Shown: positions 45,230-56,229 of the stretch, piece after piece
Layout of the letters: every line of letters starts with the position of its first letter
Position numbering within the stretch: the stretch's first letter is position 1
From: Adiantum capillus-veneris
Lineage: Eukaryota > Streptophyta > Polypodiopsida > Polypodiales > Pteridaceae
Length of the DNA stretch: 64,000 nucleotides
Direction of reading: 5' to 3'
NCBI GenBank assembly: GCA_014529385.2
Contig: CM043954.1
Location: 3,852,501 to 3,916,500, forward strand
Position numbers and translations under genes: made by a program
The notes under the pieces: generated by a model
The model's input: the letters and a program-made list of their open reading frames with translations, nothing else
What the model was told of the DNA's origin: nothing
Database searches by the model: none

Positions 45230-46178
45230 TTAATTGTCATGCAATGTATGCACTAGCGATTTTGGCACACCTGTAGCCTGCTCATTTTCAACCCTTTCCT
45301 CGTCAAGTGCATCATGTACATCTGCATCAGTAATAGGCTGATCTGTGAGATTTTTAGAAACCCCGATAGACTGTACATTTGCCTCATTGAAATTTACATT
45401 CAAACTTCCACCATTAAAAAGAGGCAACAAAGTGTCATAAATGTCCTGTGAGCTTACATTACTGTTTTTAGTACATGACAACAAGGGCTGAACAGAATCT
45501 TCCACAAACACAACATCCTGTGAAACCAAAATACGCTTTGTTTGTGGATGAAACAACCTAAAAACTTTGCTTTCAGCACTATAACCAACAAAAATACATT
45601 TGACAGCCTTATCATCCAATTTTTTGCGCCGTGTTTGTGGCACCAAAGCATATGCCAAACAACCAAAAAACACGCTTGTGCTCAATAGAAGGCTTTCTAT
45701 TATGCCATGCTTCATATGTAGTAATAGATTACAATGCTTTTGTAGGACACTTGTTTAGTACATAATTGACACACATGATGGCCTCAAACCAAAACGAATG
45801 TGGCAAAGCTTGACTTTTGACCATACGTCGTGCCATTTCCATAAGTGACATGTTTTTTCTCTCAGCAACACCATTTTGTTGAGGCATATATGGCACTCTA
45901 CATTGGTGTTTTATACCACAACTAGCCAAAAATGCATTAAATTCACACGACATATACTCCCCCCCTTGATCGGAACGGAGGGTGCCCATAGTACATTTCA
46001 AGACATTTTTAGCCATAACCAAAAATTGTTTGAAGCACATAAAAGCTTTGGACTTTGTTTTAAGCGGATACACCCATGCATGCCTGGTGTAATCATCAAT
46101 GAAAGTTACAAGGTAAAGGTAATTGCCCAGGGACGGAGTTTGCATGGGCCAACAAACATCACTATGCACAAGCTGCAA
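45230..46178 (-). pseudogene. integrase of element G
   Basis: 46178-45729 is open for 149 codons: QLVHSDVCWPMQTPSLGNYL with the first Asp, YLVTFIDDYTRHAWVYPL, TLRSDQGGEYMS with the second Asp, and MPQQNGVAERKNMSLMEMAR with the Glu. So D, D and E are all present. After a stop, 45715-45230 continues with FGCLAYALVPQTRRKKLDDK, CIFVGYSAESKVFRL and a Ser/Asn/Asp-rich tail, the usual copia integrase C-terminus. It would insert cDNA into the host genome; only one or two lesions interrupt it. Confidence 0.85.
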
Positions 46179-46196
46179 CCTGCATGTGGCCCTAAT

Positions 46197-47471
46197 TCAA
46201 CCATCCTTTGGAAACTTGGAACGCTGCATCTTACCCAAAATACAGCCTTTACAAACATGTTTGATAGGTGCTTCAAGAGGCGGTATAGAAGCAACCATAT
46301 CAGATTTTTGCAAACGCAGTAAACTGAAAAAATTCAGATGTCCAAAATGTGCATACCAAAGTTTTGCATCTGAAATAGCCTTAGAATCCACAACTGCATT
46401 TGCAAAATTTTGCCCACACTTGTCATACAAAGTGAGATTATACAGCCCACGACATAAAATGCCAGATGCAACAATTTCCTTACCAAAATTGAGATCATGT
46501 ACTGTACATCTGTCATCCACAAACTTGACTACATGTCCAAGTCTAGTACGTGCAGATACAGACAAAAGATTCTTCTTGATCCAAGGTACATAAAGTGCAT
46601 CAACAAGTGCGAAAGAATTTCCCAGCAACAATAAGCACAATCTTTTCAACTTTCTGAACCGGATAAGAGGCATTGTTGGCACAAATAATTGAATTCCCAT
46701 GAGGTACAGACTCAAGAGAGGTGAACAAATATCGATGTGAGGTAATGTGCTTTGTAGCACCACTATCAAAATACCACACATGTGAATATGCAACAACTGA
46801 CATGCATGCATCATGGAAAACAAGATTATAGGCACACTTTGTACTAAAAGCCCATTCCGCATCAACATCAGTATCACAATCTCCTTTCATAGAAGACTCA
46901 ACATAAACTGCATTTGTAGTGGAACCAGCATTTGTAGTGGAACCACCCTCTTTCTTCTTAACCTCTTTGGCCTTCAACTTAGGACGTTGCTTGATCAAGT
47001 GATCATTAGCTTTACAATATTGGCAACATATCTTCTTTTTCCCTTATCACCAAAATTTCTAGATGAATTGCTGCCGGCAAAAACATTATGATTTTCCACT
47101 CGTGGAAGAACCATGAGAAGTGGCTGCATGCATTGCTGTTACCACCTTTTCTTTGCGCAACAATAAAGGCTTGTTCAATCGCACGCTGTCTAGTATTGTT
47201 TTTTCTGGAAAGTCACTCTTGTAATAGCAATGTGCATAATGCATCAAAATTGACAACTTCAGGATTTCCTTGGGTCATAAGTCTCCAAGTACTAGCAAAA
47301 GTTTGGTAAGAATCTGATAAGGCATCAAGAACAGTCTACACAAGGAAACTGTTTGAAATGACTTCACCTGCAGAAATAAGTTGTTCATTGATATCCTTAA
47401 CACCAGCAAGGAAAGTGTCCATATCATCTTCCTCATGCATAATCTTTGAATCCAACTCTTTACGCAACAAT
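46197..47471 (-). pseudogene. gag end, protease and pre-integrase domain of element G
   Basis: 47471-47200 gives the gag core (SKIMHEEDDMDTFLAGVKD, then a stop, SDSYQTFASTWRLMTQGNPE). Near 47000 the zinc knuckle CQYCKANDHLIKQR has lost its last Cys. The protease centre WYFDSGATKHITSHRYLFTS (about 46780) is intact. After a frameshift near 46615 come ALYVPWIKKNLLSVSARTRL, LWYAHFGHLNFFSLLRL and KHVCKGCILGKMQRSKFP. The 5' end is cut by the LTR of J. Confidence 0.8.
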
Positions 47472-48390
47472 TGTTAACTGAGTCAACGTCAATTAACAGA
47501 AGCTGCTAAAGACCAAAGATGTACGGATGCACATTGAAGATCAACCAGAAGAAACAGTGAAGATTGGAGTTACACATTTTCCACATTTTTCCAAAATGGT
47601 CACGTATTGTAAATTCCCGATTTATTTTAAATCATTGTAATATTGTTAATGTGTTACGGGCTCAATGGGAGTTCCAAGATGTAAAGAATAGGTCAATTAC
47701 AATGCCTAGGTTGCAGATTTAGTAAGTGGTGGAGCTCTAAAGGCCTTGGGCACCCGGACATTGTATATTTTTACCCTAGGTATATAAGCCAGTATGTAAA
47801 AGAAATTAGGGTTCTCAAGCTCATTTGTTGAGAGCACTCTTTGGTGAGAGCTCTTGAGGTGTGTGGCTATGGAGTCCTTGAGCTTCCCCTTGCTCATGAG
47901 ACTTGATTAACACTAATCAATGATTCATTCTCTTTCACTATGCCTCTCTCATGATTCTTATGATTGCCTATGATGCTTAGATTAACTAGATCTTAACTAA
48001 TTAGTGTATATCCCTCTCTAATCTTGTGTGATTGCCCTCTTTTGCTTGCGTGTGCATGTAGGTTTGATTGGAGTGTTGTGCTCGATAGATCTATGTGTGT
48101 GTGCTTGCCATTAGTGTGTTGCATGATAGGATTAGTGTTGTGTGGTTCTTGCAATCGTAGTATGTGTGATTGGGTTGATTAAAAGTGAAGAGAAGTGGAT
48201 GTGGATATTGCCATTCATTGTTGCTTAGCTCCTCCATAGGCAGAGAAGCTCACCTCTTAAATTTAAACATTTGTGTTGCCACGATTAGCTCACTAACCGT
48301 GTGAGTGTTTCCATGCCCTAGCCGGGTAGCTCATCCCTCCGGATTGATAATTTTGTTAGTCATTGGAGCTATGCAACGATGGAACCCCTT
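47472..48390 (+). repeat. 5' LTR of element J
   Basis: Starts TGTTAACTGAGTC at the break in gag of G and reaches the primer site at 48391; the exact end is uncertain by about 15 bases. TATATAAG at 47781-47788 is a good TATA element. It is unrelated in body to the K LTR, although both begin TGTTAAC. Confidence 0.65.
47781..47788 (+). promoter_or_regulatory. TATA element of the J LTR
   Basis: TATATAAG, about 310 bases into the LTR, the only strong candidate for the LTR promoter. Confidence 0.55.
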
Positions 48391-48410
48391 TGGCGCCGTT
48401 GCCGGGGACG
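48391..48410 (+). other. primer-binding site of element J (tRNA-Asp)
   Basis: TGGCGCCGTTGCCGGGGACG. The first 17 bases are the exact complement of the 3' end of plant tRNA-Asp(GUC) including CCA. This primer is typical of the Athila/Tat branch of plant gypsy elements. Confidence 0.85.
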
Positions 48411-50642
48411 ATGGCCTACGTTAGTGTAATTGTGGCATAATTGAATGCGTTCCCTCACTAATTTCACTTGTGTGTTTATGTTTTTGTGGATTTTGAATGT
48501 GTGTGCATGAAGCATTGTGTTTATAATTCCCTAATGTGTCATTGTATCTTGCCAATTGTGTATTTACACACTCTAATTTCACACTAACCCCTTGTTAATT
48601 TGACTAATTTTTGCTAACTTACTAATTTGCTATGAAGGATTGGAGCATTCAACCAATCAATTGATCTTCAACGGAAAGGTAATCAAGGTGGGAATCTCAA
48701 CCTCCCTAGAATCAAAGAATGTGTAGAATTGTGTAGAGATCCCACCATGATGCAATGTAATGCTATGCTACGTTGATGCAATGCAATGTTGATGTTATGG
48801 ATTTAAAATTTTACGATTATTCATTTTCATGCCATTGTAATGCCGAAATTTTTAAGATTTGGTGGCGCTTGAATTTGACAAGTTTCAATTGCTAGTTGGT
48901 GATTGTAAGTTGCTAATTGGGTGCCTAATTGAGTTAATTACATGCTTTGATGGTCAATTGCAAGTGTGTGTGCACTAAAATCAAGTGTGTCTGCATTCTA
49001 ATTGAGTGTGTGTATGCCTAATGTTAGGTGTGTGTGCACTATTTTGCCTATGTTTGTGCACCTAGAAATCAATGTGTGCGTTATGATTTTTTAATTGTGA
49101 TGATTGATTTGTGTTGTGCTCATGCCCAATTAATGATTTGTGAAGTCACATTGCAGATTCGACAAGTTTAACCCTTTTGCGCACCTAAAGATTAGTAAAA
49201 AAACTGCCAATTTTTTAGTGTGTGTGTGTGTGTGTGTGCCTAAAAGTGTTCAATTTGCATAATTGATGTGTGTAACTATTAATTTCTGTGTTTTTGTGCT
49301 CAAAACAATGATTTACACAATTTAATTGCGTCAAATTTTGACCTACTTTTATCGGTAATTTTGCCGGTTTAATTGCCTAGTCTTGATTTATTTGATGAAA
49401 TTGTTTGGCAATTGAATTGAGATGATTTTGGCAATTTTAATTGGCTGCACTATTCCCCATTGTGTGGAGAATTGGTAGAAAATTTTTGGGTATTTTTCGG
49501 ATAATTTTACAAATTTTTGCATTTATTTTTGATTAATCCCATTAAAAAATGATATTTTGCGATCTTTACGAGCTATTTTGTGTAAGCGTATTTACGGCAT
49601 CATTTTGTTCGCATTCGTGCCCTCCATGGTCGAGTTTTGAGCGTTCTACTATTTCTAGGGGCCGGGTTGAATTTTGTGTCGTAAATTACATTTTTGAAAA
49701 AATCTGCTATTTTCGGTGTGCTTTTGCATGTCGAAAATGTTTGGTTGTGAATGTTGGTGATTTTCTAAGGTTCCTAGAATTTTCGGGGAATTTTTTGAAT
49801 TTTTGTGGCAAATTTTGGGATTTTTTGGTGATGTTTTGGAGTTTCGGCAAATTTCGGCCATTTTTAGCATTTCTGGACGATTGGAAATTAAAAAATAAAA
49901 AAATTGATAAAAAGCGGGGCTCGACTTTGATTCCGTGCCTTGCGGCGCATAAAACTCTTCGTCGGATAGACCTTCATGGTCTCTTGGGACTGCTTCGTAC
50001 GACGTTAAAAAAAAAAAATCTTCTTCTTTCTGTCATCCGCGCTCGTTCTGCGTGAACACACCCGTCTCCCTCTCTCTCTTCTCTAACTTCCCCTCTCTCC
50101 AGTGTTAGAAAAAAAACCGGGGTACAGTGTATTTTAACCGGGTGAAATCCTAAAATTCCGGTTAGATTTTGAGCTTGCCTTGAAGAAAACCAGGCGATTT
50201 CCACAAGTGTGTGTACTTACTGGCAAAAGCTTTAAATTTTGACCCAAAAACCCGAGAGAATTTTGAGTTTGCATTTCTTTCCTTCGATTAGTTCCAGTGT
50301 GACCTCTCTCTCTCTTAACTCTCTCTTTCTAACTCACTCTGCGTCTCTCTCCCCATCTCTCTCTCTCTCTCTCTCTCGTCCTCTCTGTCACTCGCCAGTG
50401 ACCCAAGACCCACGCACCTTTTGTCTCTTTCCCTCTCTCGTACAGCTTGAGCGCGCCAGGCCGCCACGTTAGCAGGTACGCCAACACACACGCACGCCTG
50501 TAGCCCGCCCACAACGCTCTCTCTCTCTCCTTGCTTCGCTCCTGAGCCCTTGGCCCCTGCTGCCTGCACCCTGAACGGTGCGCTGTCAAGTTGCCAGCTA
50601 GAGGTCAACGCCAACGGTGGCATGCAGCGGCCAGTCAGGTAA
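48411..50642 (+). other. leader of element J
   Basis: T-rich sequence with (GT)n at about 49220-49237 and CT-rich stretches at about 50060-50100 and 50300-50530. Open frames (49549-50055; 50239-50472) show no domain. It ends in a perfect splice-donor consensus, CAG/GTAAGT at 50636-50644. Confidence 0.5.
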
Positions 50643-51460
50643 GTGTTTTTTTTAAATTAAATAAAACACAAAAAAAACTCAAAAAGTAAATAAAAAAATT
50701 CATTTTTTCAAAAAGAATATAAATAGAAAAACACAAGAGTTCAAAAAAAAACATTAAAAAACCATGAAAAGAATAAAAAATTAAAAAAACAAAAAAATAA
50801 AATAAAAAAAGGATTTAAAAAATTACCAAAAAAATAGAAAAAAACATAAAAAAATCCACAAAAAATAAAAAAACTCATAAAAAATTAAATTATTTTTAAA
50901 AGAATTGACCAAAAAAATAACAAAATTATTAAAAAAAGCAAAAAATTCATAAGAATTTAAAAATGGATTAAAAAAATCCCAATAATTCAAGAAAATATTT
51001 AAAAGTCAAAAACTCCACATATAATTTAAAAATTGACCAGAAAAATCATAAAAATTGTAAAAAAATCATAACAGTTTACATAAAATTCTAAAGAAATAGA
51101 AAATCCACAAAAAAATAAAAAACTCACAGAACATCTCAAAAAACCCAAAATGCCACAGATAAATCACAAAAATAGTAAAAAACTCACAAAAAATCCAAAA
51201 TCATCGTAAAATAAAAAGAAATCATTAAAAATTATAAAAACCATCGAAAATTCTAATAAAATTAAAACAAATTCTTAAAAAATTAAGAAATTACAAAAAA
51301 TTTCACAGATTCACAGAAAAATTATAAAAATTAAAACTTTTTCACAAATATCGTAAAAAGTCATAAAAAGATCAAAAAAATTATAAGAAATTCAAAATCT
51401 CATAAAAATTAAGAAAAATAAAAAGGAAGTTGCCGAAAGTGCCAAAAAAAGACAAAAAGA
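50643..51460 (+). repeat. A-rich tract of about 0.8 kb
   Basis: Almost entirely A on the plus strand with short interruptions such as TCACAAAAAATC, AATTC and TCATAAAAA, in an irregular repeated pattern. Non-coding. It sits just after the splice-donor consensus and before the gag-like ORF, so it may belong to an intron of the element transcript. Confidence 0.75.
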
Positions 51461-51948
51461 GCCAGAAAGTCAGAAAGACACAGAAAAGCAAAAAAATCAC
51501 ACGTCGGGCAACCCGCACAAAAGCGAACAAGTAAAAAAGAAAAGCCGGAGAAGTGCATCGCAAAGCGAGCACAAATCGAGAACAGCGACCAGAAAAAAAT
51601 CGAGCAAAATGTGCCGAAGCAAATGCAAATAGTGGGAAAAAGCTGAAAACGGTCAATGCAAAGCCGTGAGAGACAGACAAATTTCTAAATTTGTCAAAAT
51701 CAAGTTGAAAATCAACAAATCACGGTGGATTGCAAATTAATTTGTTAAAGGCCCATTTTTCATCGTTTCAAAAGGTTGTAATTAATTTTGACACAATCGA
51801 GCTAGAGTTAATCAACTCTTATGAGATTGAAGAGCAGTCAAGTGCAAAAGTGCTTTGTCACAAGCAGATTTATCAAGACGAAGCAGCATAAATTCTGCTA
51901 ATCAATACGAAAATCTGCTAGGAGATGGTTTTTACAGAACCAGCCGTC

Positions 51949-52715
51949 ATGGACTCAAATCGAGATGAGAGTTCAAGTACAACAGAGCAAGCTAGTAGCA
52001 GTGGCAACACGTGCAGAACTGCAACATAGTAAATTTTGCAGCTATATGGCTACAATGGAGATAAAGTCTTGTATACAGATTCAAAAGGCCATAGATACTT
52101 GATGAGCAGTAAAAGCAACACAGGAGCCAAGATCCTATTGATCAGAGTAAAGCTAGATTCAAAGAACCCCCAGATGTTCACAGACTTCAGTGGAGCCAGG
52201 TATTGCAAGCTCAAAGATGAAGTGCAGATAGAAGTGCAAAAAATCAACCCAAGCGATTATTCAAAAAACTGCACAAGCCAACAAAACATCCATTTAGTGC
52301 ATATGCAATCAGGGTCATTGTACATGGACTACAGTGGTCAAATGTACAGTCGAGAGCCAGAAATGCAAAATCCAACAGATCAGCCAATAGAAGCCAGTCT
52401 AATTGGAGAACCAAGCCAAAGACGGTACAAAGGTCAAGATGGAGAAATCTACAGCTTGATGCTCAGTGTTCTGAAAGAAGATGTGGACAATTTGGGCAAC
52501 ATAGAAGCAGAAACTCCTCAGCAAGAGCCTGACATGACAGAGCTAGTTGAAACACCACTAGTCATGGCGTATTGCTCAGATTGTGGACAAAAAGGTGAAC
52601 ATTTTTATGAAGATTGTCCAATAAATCCAGATAACAGAGACATATCAACTACCAAGCAAGGTACAAAGAAAATTGGAAATGCGAATCTCGATGTAAGTGC
52701 AACGAACTCGTCACT
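51949..52715 (+). pseudogene. gag-like ORF of element J with Y-x-D-x-x-G-x-x-Y repeats
   Basis: Begins MDSNRDESSSTTEQASSSGN at 51949; two adjacent stops after 26 codons interrupt it before a 276-codon open frame (52036 on). Four related segments recur: LYTDSKGHRYLM, MFTDFSGARYCKL, LYMDYSGQMYSRE and RYKGQDGEIYSLM. Near 52570 a zinc knuckle reads CSDCGQKGEHFYEDC, a CX2CX5HX4C variant one residue longer than usual. The knuckle and the position after leader and primer site argue for a nucleocapsid-like role. I recognise no standard gag domain, and the repeats match no family I can name. From 52716 the frame runs into the K LTR, so the C-terminus is lost. Confidence 0.6.
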
Positions 52716-53022
52716 TGTTAACCCTCACGCACATTCCTATCACCTACAACGGATGCCGTATTATTTATTTGGTAGAGTTAGGTACCGGGCTTGTCGGTCC
52801 AATAGGAAAAGGGTAAGAGTGATCGTCGATGAGAGGCGCACTCTAACTGGAACATTCAAGGGCTAGTTGGCTAAGTATGGGCACCCAAGTGTGAATGGGG
52901 CAAGCTCATATAAAAGTCACCTAAATCTAAAATTCATTCATTCTTTCATTTGTGCAATTGAAGAGTGCTCTTGCTCCATCTCCATCTTCTTCTTCTTCAT
53001 CTCCTTGTGTGTGTGTATATGC

Positions 53023-53090
<68 letters not shown>

Positions 53091-53178
53091 GCGATAGAGC
53101 ATTGCGACGATGGCACGGTGGCGGTGAAGCGGTTGAGCGCGGCACGATGGTAGCTCCTTCTTCTTCGCGGTGAGGAAT

Positions 53179-54328
53179 ACATTAAAGACATATTTGATAA
53201 ATATTAATGAATAACAGATAGTCTGTCTATGAACAATATAATAAAAACATAGTTAAAATTGAGATTTTTATTAATATCAATGTTTTGTATTTCTGTGTTT
53301 TAGCTTAAAATGCATGGGTAGGCTTAAAATAAGTTGAAAAAGTAGTGGAGATCCAAAAATAGGATTTTTATGATCTGCGACCTAAAAGTTGCGTTTTCAG
53401 TCAAAAGAAAGACGTTTTTTTGCAATTCTATTCAAGTAACCTTGTAGACCAAACATGTTCCCGTCGTTTTGATTAACTGGACGACTATGTTCTGAGTTCA
53501 TTTGACCAAGTTATGACAAAAACAACTTGCTAGCAGTAACAAATAATCTACAAGCAGCAATAGGATAGATTACAAACAGATATCTCTATTGTTTGATCCA
53601 ATCAAGAAGTGATTATACTCTTTTATGATGGTACAAAATGATGTTTTGAATTTGATTATCATGTTGATTTGGTTGCACGAGTATGTTCTTGGCTATTTTG
53701 TAGACGATGCAAAAACCAATGTGTGAAATAGGATCTGTGCAAGGTTTCATGATATTGGGATTGTGATCGTGTTGAGATTCCGATTATGATCGTTGTTGCC
53801 ATCAAGAGATTGAGATTGAGAGTGTGATTGTGATTGAGATTGAGATTGAGAGTGAGAGTGTGATTGAGATTGAGATTGTGCACAAGATTGAGATTGCTAT
53901 TGAGAGTGAGAGTGAGAGTGTGATTGAGATAGCTCGGGGGTGGTCGGGAGGTTATGAAACCAACTATTCTCTTCTTGTAACTTTTATACATACAGACTCC
54001 TTATTTCATCTATTCATTCTACGTGCTCTTTATTTTTTATTATCAACGTATTTCGCTCTCCCGTGCCACGTCACAAGTGGTATCATAGCGATTTCAATCG
54101 TGTGATAGCGATGGAACCATACGAGCAGCGATTGAAGAAACAAGTGCAGATTGCTCAATGATTCAATAAAGATCTGAATAGATGCGAGAAAGTGGATAAA
54201 GGAAAGAGAATAGCTGGTGTAGGAAGACAAAGTGGAGGAGAAGATGGAAGTTAAACATGGAAACGGTCCATCGCCGTCTCCAAGAGATGAAGGATCAAGG
54301 AAGAAGAAACGAAAGAGGGGCGATGATC
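53179..54328 (+). mobile_element. insertion N inside the K LTR, retroelement-like
   Basis: About 1.15 kb. It contains TGGTATCATAGC (54078-54089), close to an initiator-Met primer site, with a TATA-bearing, LTR-like region before it and about 240 bases after it ending in a purine tract (ACGAAAGAGGGG). No second LTR is seen, and the termini (ACATT...GATC) with AAT-type flanks do not define the element class. Possibly a truncated short LTR retroelement. Confidence 0.45.
53800..53935 (+). repeat. GAGATT/GTGATT/GAGAGT hexamer minisatellite
   Basis: Irregular tandem hexamers (GATTGAGATTGAGAGTGTGA and variants). The frames through it give alternating Ile-Glu and Ser-Glu repeats and are not taken as genes. 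Confidence 0.8.
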
Positions 54329-54485
54329 AATCCTTCACGAAGGTGAGCGTAGGGCGGTGAGTGACACATCCTTGCTCTCTTGAGCTTACTAGATTAGTCT
54401 AGTTGTGTGCTTGGAGCCATTTGTGGCTTGCACACAGTGTATTGGCAAGTCCCTTGCATTGACACGTGCGATGGACGCGCACATT

Positions 54486-54508
54486 TTTGGCACCGCTACA
54501 TCGGGGAA
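54486..54508 (+). other. probable primer-binding site of element K
   Basis: TTTGGCACCGCTACATCGGG directly follows the LTR. It resembles the tRNA-Asp site of J (TGGCGCCGTTGCCGGGG) with changes and a two-base insertion. Confidence 0.5.
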
Positions 54509-55229
54509 TGCCCTGCATTAAGCTCGAGTAGCAGTCTATGCTACTTTGTGGTGTATTTTGAAATGTAGGGAAGGTAGAGAAGGAAGGTGTGTGTTGAGAA
54601 GGAGTTGTTTTGCTACTATGTATTATTTTGTTAATAAGGTATTGAAAGGTACCATGTTTTTTCTGTTCATAAGGTGTTTTCTTTGTGATAAGGTGTTAGA
54701 ATTAAGGTAATAGGTCCATAATGTTAGTTCAGTGTAAAGTACAATAAGTAGTTCTGTTAGCTAATGAGTTTATGTAGTAGTGTGTTAGTGTGTAACAAAA
54801 GCTGTATTAGTTGTAAGTAGGTAGGTCGTGTGTGTGTGCTTGCGTGCACAGCGCGGCCGCAATGACCTTATCTCAAAACAATAAAAAAATATTTTATTTC
54901 ATTTTATTCTTAAAGGTAGGACCAGGATTGGGAATATCCTCTAGACCCAAGCCCAGACCCAAGCCCAAGCTCACGCTTAGGCTCAGGCCTCAGTCCCCTT
55001 TTAAAATTACGTATTTTAGTCTCATGCGTAGGTAAAAATTTACCTTTTTGGGAGCCAACGGAGCTTCAAGTAACCGAACGCTGTGTTGTAAAGCACACCA
55101 CAACCCCGTGAGAAATACACTTGTTTCAAGCTATCACACGCTCTAATCCAAAAACCGATCATTAAAAAACATAAAAAAACGAGTGAAAACGGACGCCTAG
55201 AAAAATAAGTGGTTAACCTTTGAGGTTAT
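54509..55229 (+). other. leader of element K
   Basis: No ORF with a recognisable domain. Near 54940-54990 there is a short repeated AAGCCCAGACCC/AAGCCCAAGC stretch. Confidence 0.4.
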
Positions 55230-55498
55230 TTGTTGCCGATGCTTGTAAGGTGCCAAAGGCACATGTATATGCGCTTTGGTTCTGTGCTAGAGGTCGTGCA
55301 ACTAGAGAGCATTTCAACTTACGCAAGTTCTCAATATCCATCTACCTTAGGTTCCGGGCCCTCGACGGGGACCCAAGGTAGTACAAACCAAGACCCAAAC
55401 ATAGCGGCTAGTGACTCTTCCTCTGATTACGATGTCATGGAGGGTTTCCCAATGCCTAATCCCAATAGCTCAAGCCAAGACATGCATGCCATGGGTCC
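55230..55498 (+). pseudogene. N-terminal ORF fragment of element K
   Basis: About 90 codons, MLPMLVRCQRHMYMRF ..., with a Ser/Gly/Thr/Asn-rich disordered part (STLGSGPSTGTQGSTNQD) and an acidic patch (DSSSDYDVMEGF). It is cut at 55498 by the LTR of M. Its position after LTR and primer site suggests the start of gag, but no domain is visible. Confidence 0.4.
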
Positions 55499-56148
55499 TG
55501 TAAGGTCTCTGACCCCGATCAAAAAGAGCACCATTGTACCATGAAATGAACACAATGGAAAAAGTTACTATTTTTAGCAGTTTTCCAAATTCTGTCAGTG
55601 CCATGATGTTTAGAATGTTTTAAAGATTCGAAATGTGAATTAAAATAAGTTTTGTAAAAACATTCCAAAAATAGTAAGTTTTTGGTCACCCGACCTGTCC
55701 AGTTTTGACCGTCTCGAAAAATTGCACCCGAACCCCGAATTTGAAAAAATGCATTTTCGGACCCCGAGGGCTGCTAAATATGGTAGGTACTCGGGCCAGT
55801 ACGCCTTAGTTAGAGCTCAGTATAGCAATTTACGGCATTAAAATCCGACTCGTATGACCCGTTTTAGCCTAAAATCAAATTTTCCAAAAATTGAGCGGGG
55901 AGGCACCGAAGCCCGAGGCTGTGTGGGAACAGCCTCCAGGCCACTCCGGGTCAGCTTTAGAAGCTAGGGGGCGCCTTTTGTCCTTGTGGGAGTCTTGGGA
56001 GAGTTTCCAAGCTTGCACCTAAGCGTGAGAGCCAATTAACCAAGCCAACTGGACACTTGGTGGGTAGGAGACTGGACTTGCCATGCTTAGCTGGAGTAGC
56101 TCCCAGATGCAAATAGCAAGCAGGGTCGATTTTCAGCTTGAGGAGGCC

Positions 56149-56157
56149 TATTTAAAG
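56149..56157 (+). promoter_or_regulatory. TATA element of the M 5' LTR
   Basis: TATTTAAAG, about 650 bases into the LTR and just before a CA-rich microsatellite. It lies inside the segment deleted from the 3' LTR. Confidence 0.55.
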
Positions 56158-56162
56158 GTGTG

Positions 56163-56229
56163 CTCACACACACAAACACACATGCTCACACACACATCCA
56201 GTACACACACACACACACCTACACACACC
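56163..56229 (+). repeat. (CA)n-rich tract in the M 5' LTR
   Basis: Interrupted CACACA repeats. The matching tract in the 3' LTR (63826-63849) is the right border of the deletion there. Confidence 0.85.

Larger units (their letters stand above)
43597..47471 (-). mobile_element. Ty1/copia element G, internal region
   Basis: Minus strand, in copia order: gag C-terminus (47471-47200), knuckle and protease (46998-46600), pre-integrase finger and integrase (46490-45729), integrase C-terminus (45715-45230), reverse transcriptase (45160-44200) and RNase H (44140-43597). The gag start and 5' LTR are missing because the LTR of element J begins at 47472. Of the same family as E and more complete downstream. 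Confidence 0.85.
47472..52715 (+). mobile_element. gypsy-type element J (tRNA-Asp primed), 5' part
   Basis: 5' LTR, perfect tRNA-Asp primer site, about 3.5 kb of mostly non-coding leader including a strongly A-rich tract, then a gag-like ORF with a zinc knuckle. It is inserted in copia G on the left and broken by the LTR of element K on the right; no pol is seen. The long leader and absent pol resemble large nonautonomous derivatives, but pol could lie beyond the K and M insertions, outside the window. Confidence 0.7.
52716..54483 (+). repeat. 5' LTR of element K, split by an insertion
   Basis: TGTTAACCCTCACGC ... GGACGCGCACA. The left part ends ...GTGAGGAAT at 53178; the right part resumes CCTTCACGAAGGTGAGCG at about 54331. 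The solo LTR is continuous here (GAGGAATCCTCCACGAAG). It contains a TATA (52907-52916) and a (GA)n tract at 53025-53087 that is longer than in the solo copy. Confidence 0.8.
52716..55498 (+). mobile_element. gypsy-type element K (tRNA-Asp primed), 5' part
   Basis: A 5' LTR (52716-53178 plus 54329-54483) interrupted by insertion N, a primer-like site, then about 1 kb of leader and the start of an ORF that is cut by the LTR of M at 55499. The LTR is defined by alignment with the solo LTR 36748-37335. Confidence 0.7.

Noticed and set aside
51381-51680. Phe-rich minus-strand frame as a protein
   Set aside because: It is the reverse reading of an A-rich tract and Phe/Leu bias follows automatically.
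53824-54105. Ile/Glu/Ser repeat protein in insertion N
   Set aside because: It is a direct translation of the GAGATT-type hexamer minisatellite.
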